From Bacteroidota bacterium (lineage in GTDB: Bacteria > Bacteroidota > Bacteroidia > Cytophagales > Cyclobacteriaceae): 14,731 nt of DNA. The DNA is taken from the NCBI GenBank assembly GCA_024643595.1, contig JAHEMS010000031.1:1-14731 (forward strand), in the 5' to 3' direction. Both the position numbers and the translations under genes were made by a program. The notes beneath the pieces are model-generated. The model was given only the letters and a program-made list of their open reading frames with translations. It made no database searches and was not told where the DNA came from. Below are positions 1 through 6,212 of this stretch, piece by piece (the stretch's first letter is position 1; each line of letters opens with the position of its first letter).

Positions 1-344
1 CCGAGCTTCCACCAGAAGTTGCAGCCATGAAATACTCATCGGAGACGAGTTGTCCTCCTAAAATAGGCACCGTTTCCAAATGCGACTTTTGTCCTGATAA
101 AGTAAGAAAAGGGGAACTCCCGCATTGCGTTTCAGCATGCCCTAATGGTGTGTTTTATTTTGGTGACATGTATGAAGATACCATAACCAATGGTTCAGAA
201 ACAGTTCGGTTTAGTGATTTAATAAGGGATCGATCAGGCTATCGGTTAATGGAAGATTTAGGCACAAAACCAAGTGTATATTACTTGCCACCTGTTGACA
301 GGCTATTCCCTTACGAAGAAGGTTTAAAAACTAAGGAAGGATAA
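1..344 (+). CDS. 4Fe-4S dicluster iron-sulfur subunit (DmsB/NrfC/PsrB-like), C-terminal part
   Basis: The reading frame is open from base 3, so this is the 3' end of a longer gene; the ATG at 27 is internal. The visible part holds the motif CxxC-x11-CxxxCP (C-D-F-C ... H-C-V-S-A-C-P), the spacing typical of the DmsB/NrfC/PsrB ferredoxin-like subunits. Another Cys lies upstream in a T-S-C-P-P-K context. The tail carries K-P-S-V-Y-Y-L-P-P, a form seen at the end of these subunits. Such proteins carry several 4Fe-4S clusters and relay electrons between a catalytic or multihaem subunit and an NrfD membrane subunit. Its stop is 5 bp before the NrfD start, which supports one transcript and one complex. 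It may alternatively be the ActB-like FeS portion of an alternative complex III relative; the missing 5' part would decide. Confidence 0.85.
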   Translation, partial: ELPPEVAAMKYSSETSCPPKIGTVSKCDFCPDKVRKGELPHCVSACPNGVFYFGDMYEDTITNGSETVRFSDLIRDRSGYRLMEDLGTKPSVYYLPPVDRLFPYEEGLKTKEG

Positions 345-349
345 CAGAC

Positions 350-1660
350 ATGAACACGACAACAACAGCACTAGAAGAGAAGATAACTTCCGATTTATTG
401 CCTCAGAAATTTGGACGGGCTGGAACCATTTGGACTTCTGTATTAGTCATCATTTGCCTTACTGGTATAATAGGTTATTACCGGCAGTTACAAAACGGCC
501 TGGGTGTAACCGGCATGCGCGACTATGCCTCGTGGGGCATTTATATTTCCAACTTTGTGTTTTTTGTGGCCATCAGCCTGGTAGGTTCTCTTATCACCGC
601 CATTTTCCGGGTAACCAATGTGGGTTGGCGCACACCACTCACTCGCATTTCGGAAATCATTGCCGTATCGGCGATCATATTTGCAGGACTGATTATAATT
701 ATTGACATGGGTAGGCCAGAGCGGTTTATCAATTTATTCATTCATGGTAGATTACAATCTCCTATTGTATGGGATGTGATTGTCATTACCACGTACCTGA
801 CATTAAGTGTGCTTTTCCTGTATTTTCCGCTCTTAGCGGATATGCCCATTCTTATAAAAAACAGCAAACCGGGAAGTTCTATCAATAAGTTTTATCGATT
901 TATCGGATCGTTCTGGAAGGGAACCACGGAACAAGTAAACCTGAGCGGAAAGGCAATACAGATCATATCCATCATGATAATTCCGATAGCGCTAGGTATA
1001 CACACGGTAACGTCCTGGCTATTTGCCACAACGTATCGTCCTGGATGGGACAGCACCAATTTTGGAGCTTACTTCGTTTCAGGAGCCTTTTTGGTTGGTG
1101 CTGGCGGAGTGGTTGTGGCCATGTATGTATTTCGCAGATTTTATAAACTCGATGCGTACATCACGGAAAGACATTTTGATCATATGGGTAAGACCCTGGT
1201 CATGCTGGCACTCCTTTATTTGTATTTCAATATCAATGAGTATCTGGTGCCTGCCTTTAAAATGAAGAAGGCAGAAGAACATCATTTGATGGGCCTTTTC
1301 ACCGGAGAGTTTTCAATCATCTTTTGGTTTGCCATACTTATCGGCATGATTATTCCTGTGATGGTATTGATTTTCCCCAGAGGTCGTAAGCCGAAGACCA
1401 TGTTTATCATGGGGGTTTTTGTGGTGGTTGGCGCCTGGTTTAAACGGTTTTTGATCGTTACACCAACATTATTAAGTCCGTTTCTTCCGATTTCTGATGC
1501 TCCTGAAAGCTATCAGCATTATCTCCCTACTTGGGAGGAATGGGCCATTACCATGGGCACTTTGGCCGGGACATTGTTAATCATTACACTTTTCGTAAGG
1601 TACTTTCCGATCATTCCCATTCATGAAACCATTGAGGAGCAAGAGAACATAAAAGCGTAA
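350..1660 (+). CDS. nrfD: NrfD/PsrC/ActC-type quinone-interacting membrane subunit
   Basis: A 436-residue polytopic protein with about ten hydrophobic segments (roughly residues 27-44, 59-86, 99-118, 141-165, 202-226, 237-260, 279-303, 319-342, 348-374 and 397-421). Family marks include D-M-G-R-P-E-R after helix three (119-125), H-T-V-T-S-W (218-223), and R-P-G-W (230-233) ahead of helix six. NrfD-family proteins bind quinone at the membrane surface and exchange electrons with an FeS partner subunit, here the gene just upstream. Ten helices and this length resemble ActC/DsrP-like members more than the classical eight-helix PsrC. The symbol is a family label, not a claim of nitrite reduction: no pentahaem nitrite reductase is visible. 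The stop codon directly abuts the start region of the next gene, which argues for co-translation. Confidence 0.9.
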   Translation: MNTTTTALEEKITSDLLPQKFGRAGTIWTSVLVIICLTGIIGYYRQLQNGLGVTGMRDYASWGIYISNFVFFVAISLVGSLITAIFRVTNVGWRTPLTRISEIIAVSAIIFAGLIIIIDMGRPERFINLFIHGRLQSPIVWDVIVITTYLTLSVLFLYFPLLADMPILIKNSKPGSSINKFYRFIGSFWKGTTEQVNLSGKAIQIISIMIIPIALGIHTVTSWLFATTYRPGWDSTNFGAYFVSGAFLVGAGGVVVAMYVFRRFYKLDAYITERHFDHMGKTLVMLALLYLYFNINEYLVPAFKMKKAEEHHLMGLFTGEFSIIFWFAILIGMIIPVMVLIFPRGRKPKTMFIMGVFVVVGAWFKRFLIVTPTLLSPFLPISDAPESYQHYLPTWEEWAITMGTLAGTLLIITLFVRYFPIIPIHETIEEQENIKA

Positions 1661-1665
1661 ATGTT

Positions 1666-2559
1666 ATGAAAATCAAGATAAGCGGAGTTTACATTTTATT
1701 GATTGGATGGTGCCTATTCAATATCAATCAGGCCGCACAAGCGCAGACGGAAAAGGAGAAAAAAACGCCTCGAATAAATCTCGCCTATCACCAGCTAAAT
1801 GATGATCTTCCGTATCTGCAGGTAGACGTAAAAACAAAAAATGGCAGGAGGTTTGAGCCTGTCGAAGGAGTAGATATAAATGTCTTCTTCGGTGAAGAAA
1901 CAGCAGGAGGATTTATGGGAAGGACGATAACCAATGACAAAGGAATCGGAGTTGTAAATTTAGACGAGAAATTCAGCGTTCAATGGGACACTCTGCCAAG
2001 TTCAACCTTTATTGCTACCCTGACAGCCAACAATGAATACGAGGATGCATCCGCTGAAGTGGAAATTGCAAAATCACGCATTGAGTTAACGCTGGAAACG
2101 GAAGATAGTGTTAGAACCATGAAGGCAAAAGTCATGGCTCAAGAAGACGGCAATTGGATACCCGTGCCAGAAACCGAGATAAAATTTGTCGTGAAGCGCC
2201 TATTAAGCAATTTGCAGGCTGGCGAAGAAGCTAGTTATTATTCGGATGAGGAAGGAACAGTAATGGCAGAGTTTACTTCAAAAGTACCGGGAGATGTAGA
2301 TGGCAATATTATTCTTGGCGCGAAGTTTGAAGATAATGAACTATATGGAAATCGAATGGTAACCAAACAGGTTAAGTGGGGTGTGCCATTAAAGGTCAGT
2401 GATAGTTTTGGAAAACGAACATTATGGTCGACGAGAAGTAAGACACCCTATTGGCTACTTATTTTTCCAAACCTGGCCATAGCCTGTGTATGGGGAGCCA
2501 TTGTATATTTGATTTTTCTGATTATAAAAATTAAAAAAATAGGAAAAGCCAATCCGTGA
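1666..2559 (+). CDS. Secreted, C-terminally membrane-anchored protein with two Ig-like repeats (unknown function)
   Basis: I do not recognise this 297-residue protein as a named family. It starts with a signal peptide (hydrophobic core about 7-20, likely cleavage A-Q-A|Q after residue 26) and ends with one hydrophobic helix at about 262-288 followed by lysines (K-I-K-K-I-G-K). The body should therefore sit in the periplasm, tethered to the inner membrane by its C-terminus. The body looks like two beta-rich units: about 36-135, then 136-245. Each has a V-x-V/K-A start, a G-x-x-F/W-x-P-V turn, an I-x-x-F/V-F/V strand, and a D-x-x-G-x-V/M strand near the middle, as in Ig-like or macroglobulin-type folds. 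It has no haem motif and no cysteine-ligated metal site. Its position between nrfD and a cytochrome c suggests a structural or docking subunit of that electron-transfer complex; this is inference. Confidence 0.75.
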   Translation: MKIKISGVYILLIGWCLFNINQAAQAQTEKEKKTPRINLAYHQLNDDLPYLQVDVKTKNGRRFEPVEGVDINVFFGEETAGGFMGRTITNDKGIGVVNLDEKFSVQWDTLPSSTFIATLTANNEYEDASAEVEIAKSRIELTLETEDSVRTMKAKVMAQEDGNWIPVPETEIKFVVKRLLSNLQAGEEASYYSDEEGTVMAEFTSKVPGDVDGNIILGAKFEDNELYGNRMVTKQVKWGVPLKVSDSFGKRTLWSTRSKTPYWLLIFPNLAIACVWGAIVYLIFLIIKIKKIGKANP

Positions 2560-2599
2560 GAAATAAATTTTAACAATTCAAAAACAGCAAATACCCACT

Positions 2600-2998
2600 A
2601 TGAAAACTAAACTTAATTTATTAGCGATAATTGCAATCAGTGCATTTCTATTTTCTTTTTATCAACAAAAACCATGGCCTGTTCCTGAGAAGTATGCGAA
2701 AATGACCAATCCTGTAAAAGGCGATGCAGAAACGATAAAAGCTGCAAAAGCCCTATGGACAAAACATTGCCAATCATGTCATGGTAAAACAGGGTTGGGA
2801 GATGGTACAAAGGCCGCTCAACTGGAAACAGAATTGGCGGATTTCACAACAGACGAAGTTCAAAGTCAAACCGATGGGGCGTTGTTTTACAAAACGTTGG
2901 AAGGACGTGATGAAATGCCTTCTTTTAAAAAGAAAATTTCTGATGAAGAAGAGATATGGCAACTGATTGCCTATGTAAGATCGATGAAGGGCAAATAA
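2600..2998 (+). CDS. Monohaem c-type cytochrome
   Basis: A 132-residue protein with one haem-attachment motif C-Q-S-C-H (57-61), then G-K-T-G-L-G-D-G, and a probable Met axial ligand at M106 in E-M-P-S-F. The end, W-Q-L-I-A-Y-V-R-S-M, is the usual C-terminal helix of class I cytochromes c. The N-terminus has a hydrophobic stretch (about 6-20) that exports it. No clear A-x-A site or lipobox follows, so cleavage versus retention as a membrane anchor is open. It lies 40 bp after the Ig-like gene and is the last gene of the cluster. It would act as the periplasmic electron acceptor or donor of the FeS/NrfD module, linking it to an oxidase. A role with another reductase cannot be excluded. Confidence 0.9.
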   Translation: MKTKLNLLAIIAISAFLFSFYQQKPWPVPEKYAKMTNPVKGDAETIKAAKALWTKHCQSCHGKTGLGDGTKAAQLETELADFTTDEVQSQTDGALFYKTLEGRDEMPSFKKKISDEEEIWQLIAYVRSMKGK

Positions 2999-3334
2999 GC
3001 GGATAACTTACAGTCACCAAATATTTTCAACCATTTATTAACGGGCGCATTATAAAGCATAATGCCAGCTTTGAAGCACCCCTTCGTCTGAAAACTCCTT
3101 GATTCAGTGATTAATAAATTTTCTGTAGCCTACAGTTAAAAAGTGTGTGAGGATTCAAAATAAATCCAATGGGGTTCTTCCCATTTCATGAGTCTTTATA
3201 AAAGAGATTGACATCCGGCATTTCAAAAAAGGGGTATGATCTGTGTAATTTCGAGAAGCTTTGAAAATTAAGATATATTTATTGTTCGCATGAGCAATCA
3301 TTAACATATTGTGAAAGTGTAACCCCCAATAACC
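2999..3334. other. Intergenic region with several short inverted repeats
   Basis: No credible gene is seen in these 336 bases. Four inverted repeats are visible: GCATTAT/ATAATGC with a 5-nt loop (3047-3065), CTGTAGcCTACAG (3123-3135), AATGGG/CCCATT with a short loop (3168-3185), and an imperfect TTGTTCGC/ATGAGCAA element (3282-3297). None is followed by a good T tract, so no convincing terminator for the cytochrome operon was found. A TAnnTTcG-like box (TAATTTCG, 3246-3253) could be the -7 element for the M1 peptidase, but no TTTG-like -33 box lies at the right distance. Confidence 0.4.
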
Positions 3335-5548
3335 ATGAAAACAATAATTGGCGCAGTTTTATGTCTTATAACAGCAAATTTCCTGTACGCCCAGGAGACG
3401 CAACAATGGCAGGGCCGATTTGAACAATTGGATAATGTACTGCCCACACCCAACGATTATCGGTCAGCCTCCGGTGCACCCGGAGTACGTTATTGGCAGC
3501 AGAAAGCAGATTATATAATCAACGCGGAATTAAATGATAACAATCAAAGCCTGGTTGGTTCAGAAACAATCACCTATTACAACAACTCACCGGATATATT
3601 GAAATATTTATGGCTTCAACTCGATCAGAATATATTGGCGAAGGGAAATTCAACCACCGCAACATTGTCCACACTGATGACGGATACACTAAATACTATG
3701 CAGCTTTATAGACGGTCAACTAATTTTGATGGAGGTCATAAAATAAAAAGTGTTAAAGATGGTGGAGGAAATGCCTTAAAATACTCCATTAATCAAACAA
3801 TGATGCGCATTGATTTGCCCACCGGTTTGAAGACCGGAGAAAAGTTTACTTTCTCCATTGACTGGAGTTATAATATTGGCGACCGTCAGATCGATGACCA
3901 GCGAAGTGGTTGGGAATATTTTCCAGAGGATAAGAATTATATCTACACGATAGCCCAATGGTTTCCGCGGATGTGTGTTTATGACGATGTTCGAGGTTGG
4001 CAAAATAAACAGTTCCTTGGCCAGGGAGAGTTTGCTTTAGTATTTGGAGATTATAAAGTGAAGCTTACTGTGCCGTCAGATCATCTGGTGGCGGCAACCG
4101 GAACGTTAATGAATCCATCAACGGTACTTTCAAAAGCACAGTTGGAACGATTTGAAAAAGCGAAGTCTACGTTTGATAAGCCCGTCATCATTGCCACGCA
4201 GGAAGAGGCTGTAGAAAAAGAAAAAGCCCATGCCACAACAAAAAAGACCTGGGAATTTCATGCAAATAATGTACGCGACTTTGCGTTCGCCACATCCCGT
4301 AAATTTATTTGGGATGCCCAGGCTGTTAAAGTCGGAAGCAAAACACCATTGGCCATGTCATTCTATCCAAAGGAAGGGAATCCGCTTTGGGAACAAGAAT
4401 CCACTAAAGCGATAAAAAATTGTCTGGAAGTTTATTCCGGCTATACCATTGACTTTCCATACCCAGTAGCCATTTCTGTTAACACTGCAAGCATTGGCAT
4501 GGAGTATCCTATGATTTGCTTCAATGGCGGACGAGCAAAAAAAGACGGAAGCGTTGATCAGAACACAAGGAATAGCACCATAGCGGTTATCGTTCATGAA
4601 GTTGGACATAACTTTTTTCCCATGATCATCAACAACGATGAACGGCAGTGGACCTGGATGGATGAGGGAATCAATTCATTTCTTCAATACCGCACGGAGA
4701 CCGAGCGCTATGAAAATTTCCCTAGCTGGTGGGGAACCGGTAAAAGCATTGCTCCTTTTATGGGGGGAGACAAGAGCATCCAAAGGCCGGTCATGACAAA
4801 CTCAGATAACATTATTGCTTTCGGCGCAGAGCAATATGCAAAAGTGGCTACTAGTCTGAGCATCTTGAGAGAATCTATCATGGGGCCTGAATTATTTGAT
4901 CAGGCATTTAAAGAATATGCGCAACGTTGGGCCTTTAAGCATCCACAGCCTGCCGATTTCTTTAGGACAATGGAAGACGCCTCGGCTTTTGATCTTGATT
5001 GGTTTTGGCGAGGTTGGTTTTACACCACCGATCATACAGATTTTGAACTGAGTGACGTGAAGTGGTACAGGATGAAAAAGGATGAAAAGAATGTGGAAAC
5101 AAAACTTACCACACCCAAAACGGGTGACCTCGCCTCCGGCAAGAACACCGCAACGGATTTTTCCAACGGCCCAAAAGAATTCGCGGTAGTTGATTTTAAA
5201 GAAGAGTGGTATGGTGAATTCAATACTCGGGTTGACGGACCAACCGTTAAAGCGAAACTGCAAGACAAGAACTTCTATGAATTAACCATTAAAAACAAAG
5301 GAGGTCTCGTAATGCCTATTGTCATTGAATGGACATATAAAGACGGGAGCAAGGAAATTGAAAAATTGCCAGCTGAAGCATGGCGGTTAAACGAATATCA
5401 ATTTAAGAAATCGTTTATTAAGGATAAGGAGGTAGCGGGTATCGTCATTGACCCTAAACAGGAAATGGCAGAAGCGGATTTGAGCGATAACGCCTTTCCC
5501 AAAAAACCAACGGAGACAAAGTTTGATGAGCTAAAGAAGAAAAATTAG
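3335..5548 (+). CDS. Secreted M1-family zinc metallopeptidase (aminopeptidase N-like)
   Basis: A 737-residue protein with a signal peptide (likely cleavage after L-Y-A, residue 19), so it is exported. The M1 zinc site is complete: H-E-V-G-H at 421-425 and the third ligand E444 in W-M-D-E-G, giving HExxH-x18-E; E422 is the general base. The exopeptidase motif appears as G-M-E-Y-P (388-392) in place of the classical GxMEN, a variant common in this branch. The region before about 300 is the beta-rich N-terminal M1 domain. The region after about 570 is a lysine-rich, beta-strand-like tail. I see no typical type IX secretion sorting domain at the end, so a periplasmic location is likely. It probably trims N-terminal residues from imported peptides. 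It is transcribed alone, with intergenic DNA upstream and a terminator after it. Confidence 0.9.
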   Translation: MKTIIGAVLCLITANFLYAQETQQWQGRFEQLDNVLPTPNDYRSASGAPGVRYWQQKADYIINAELNDNNQSLVGSETITYYNNSPDILKYLWLQLDQNILAKGNSTTATLSTLMTDTLNTMQLYRRSTNFDGGHKIKSVKDGGGNALKYSINQTMMRIDLPTGLKTGEKFTFSIDWSYNIGDRQIDDQRSGWEYFPEDKNYIYTIAQWFPRMCVYDDVRGWQNKQFLGQGEFALVFGDYKVKLTVPSDHLVAATGTLMNPSTVLSKAQLERFEKAKSTFDKPVIIATQEEAVEKEKAHATTKKTWEFHANNVRDFAFATSRKFIWDAQAVKVGSKTPLAMSFYPKEGNPLWEQESTKAIKNCLEVYSGYTIDFPYPVAISVNTASIGMEYPMICFNGGRAKKDGSVDQNTRNSTIAVIVHEVGHNFFPMIINNDERQWTWMDEGINSFLQYRTETERYENFPSWWGTGKSIAPFMGGDKSIQRPVMTNSDNIIAFGAEQYAKVATSLSILRESIMGPELFDQAFKEYAQRWAFKHPQPADFFRTMEDASAFDLDWFWRGWFYTTDHTDFELSDVKWYRMKKDEKNVETKLTTPKTGDLASGKNTATDFSNGPKEFAVVDFKEEWYGEFNTRVDGPTVKAKLQDKNFYELTIKNKGGLVMPIVIEWTYKDGSKEIEKLPAEAWRLNEYQFKKSFIKDKEVAGIVIDPKQEMAEADLSDNAFPKKPTETKFDELKKKN

Positions 5549-5569
5549 CAACGAAAGTGAATCATTTGG

Positions 5570-5605
5570 AATGCCAGCCTATGTTCAAAGGCTGGCATTT
5601 TTTAT
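5570..5605 (+). terminator. Intrinsic terminator after the M1 peptidase gene
   Basis: A 10-bp stem AATGCCAGCC/GGCTGGCATT (5570-5579 with 5590-5599) closes a 10-nt loop and runs into a T tract at 5598-5603. It starts 21 bp after the peptidase stop codon, as expected for a Rho-independent terminator. It separates the peptidase from marR. Confidence 0.9.
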
Positions 5606-5645
5606 GGTACCTTTTTCAGCGGCGAAAAATATTTCCCCAATATAG

Positions 5646-5657
5646 TATGCATGCATA
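5646..5657. promoter_or_regulatory. Perfect 12-bp palindrome upstream of marR (candidate operator)
   Basis: TATGCATGCATA is a perfect inverted repeat about 12 bp upstream of the putative -7 box and 36 bp before the favoured marR start. MarR-family dimers bind palindromes near their own promoters, so this is a reasonable autoregulatory operator. It is shorter than the usual 16-20 bp sites, and I did not see a second copy upstream of fadN. The link is inference. Confidence 0.3.
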
Positions 5658-5668
5658 ACAAATTTTTT

Positions 5669-5676
5669 TACCTTCG
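5669..5676 (+). promoter_or_regulatory. Putative Bacteroidota -7 promoter element for marR
   Basis: TACCTTCG matches the Bacteroidota -7 consensus TAnnTTTG at all but one position. No clear TTTG or TTG -33 box lies 17-23 bp upstream. If used, transcription would begin near 5683, downstream of the ATG at 5651, which would make the ATG at 5693 the true marR start on a nearly leaderless message. Confidence 0.35.
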
Positions 5677-5692
5677 TCAACGATTGTATCGC

Positions 5693-6142
5693 ATGAAACG
5701 GGAAGAAACCATCGATTATAATATAAAAGCAGCCTGGCACAGCATCGCCCGTATGTACAATCAGCAGGCCTCCAAATACAAGGGGACGATGTCAATTGGG
5801 TTCGCCTTACTCAACATTCATTCAGAAGAAGGAACACCGGCAACAAAGATTGGTCCGATGATGGGTCTTGAAGCGAGGAGCCTAACCCGATTACTAAAGT
5901 CGATGGAAGAGAAAGGCTTAATCTGCCGAAAGGCGGATAAGGTGGACAAACGTTCTGTTCGGATTTACCTTACCAAAGAGGGAAAAAAGCACCGGGATAA
6001 ATCGAAGGAAACGGTGCTTCGCTTTAATGAGGTAGTCCGCGAAGAAATACCAGAAAATAAACTGAATGTATTTTTCGAAGTAGTACAGGAGATCAACCAG
6101 TTAATTGAAGAGAATAAAATTTACGATAAAGCTTTACAATAA
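5693..6142 (+). CDS. MarR-family transcriptional regulator
   Basis: A 149-residue winged helix-turn-helix protein. The core is typical of MarR proteins: the recognition region S-L-T-R-L-L-K-S-M-E-E-K-G-L-I, then the wing with D-K-V-D-K-R-S-V and L-T-K-E-G-K. Alpha-helical ends form the dimer interface. I chose the ATG at 5693 (protein starting M-K-R-E-E-T) over the in-frame ATG at 5651. The 14 extra residues are rich in F, Y and R and fit no MarR N-terminus, and a promoter-like box lies between the two ATGs. The gene sits 70 bp before fadN on the same strand. It probably controls the beta-oxidation genes in response to an acyl-CoA or fatty acid, and may be co-transcribed with them. Its ligand is not visible from sequence. 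Confidence 0.88.
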   Translation: MKREETIDYNIKAAWHSIARMYNQQASKYKGTMSIGFALLNIHSEEGTPATKIGPMMGLEARSLTRLLKSMEEKGLICRKADKVDKRSVRIYLTKEGKKHRDKSKETVLRFNEVVREEIPENKLNVFFEVVQEINQLIEENKIYDKALQ

Positions 6143-6150
6143 TCGGTCGG

Positions 6151-6183
6151 TTGATGGTTTATCATAATTCGAAAACCATTCAA
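6151..6183. repeat. Inverted repeat in the marR-fadN gap
   Basis: TTGATGGTTT (6151-6160) can pair with AAACCATTCAA (6173-6183) with one bulged T, leaving a 12-nt loop. No T tract follows, so it is not an intrinsic terminator. It may be an operator half-site pair or a leader hairpin ahead of fadN. Confidence 0.4.
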
Positions 6184-6212
6184 CGATAAATTAACGAACA
6201 ACTAACAACGAT

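Noticed and set aside
3047..3065. GCATTAT/ATAATGC hairpin as terminator of the cytochrome operon
   Set aside because: The stem is AT-rich and no T tract follows; it was kept only as an inverted repeat.
3208..3240. TTGACA ... TATGAT as a sigma70-type promoter for the M1 peptidase
   Set aside because: The spacer is 21 bp, far from 17, and Bacteroidota use a different consensus.
4892..5263. 123-codon minus-strand open frame inside the M1 peptidase gene
   Set aside because: Antisense shadow of a clear coding region, with low-complexity F/C/K-rich translation and no start context.
5651..5692. 14-residue N-terminal extension of the MarR protein
   Set aside because: It does not fit MarR N-termini, and a promoter-like box lies inside it; the ATG at 5693 is preferred.
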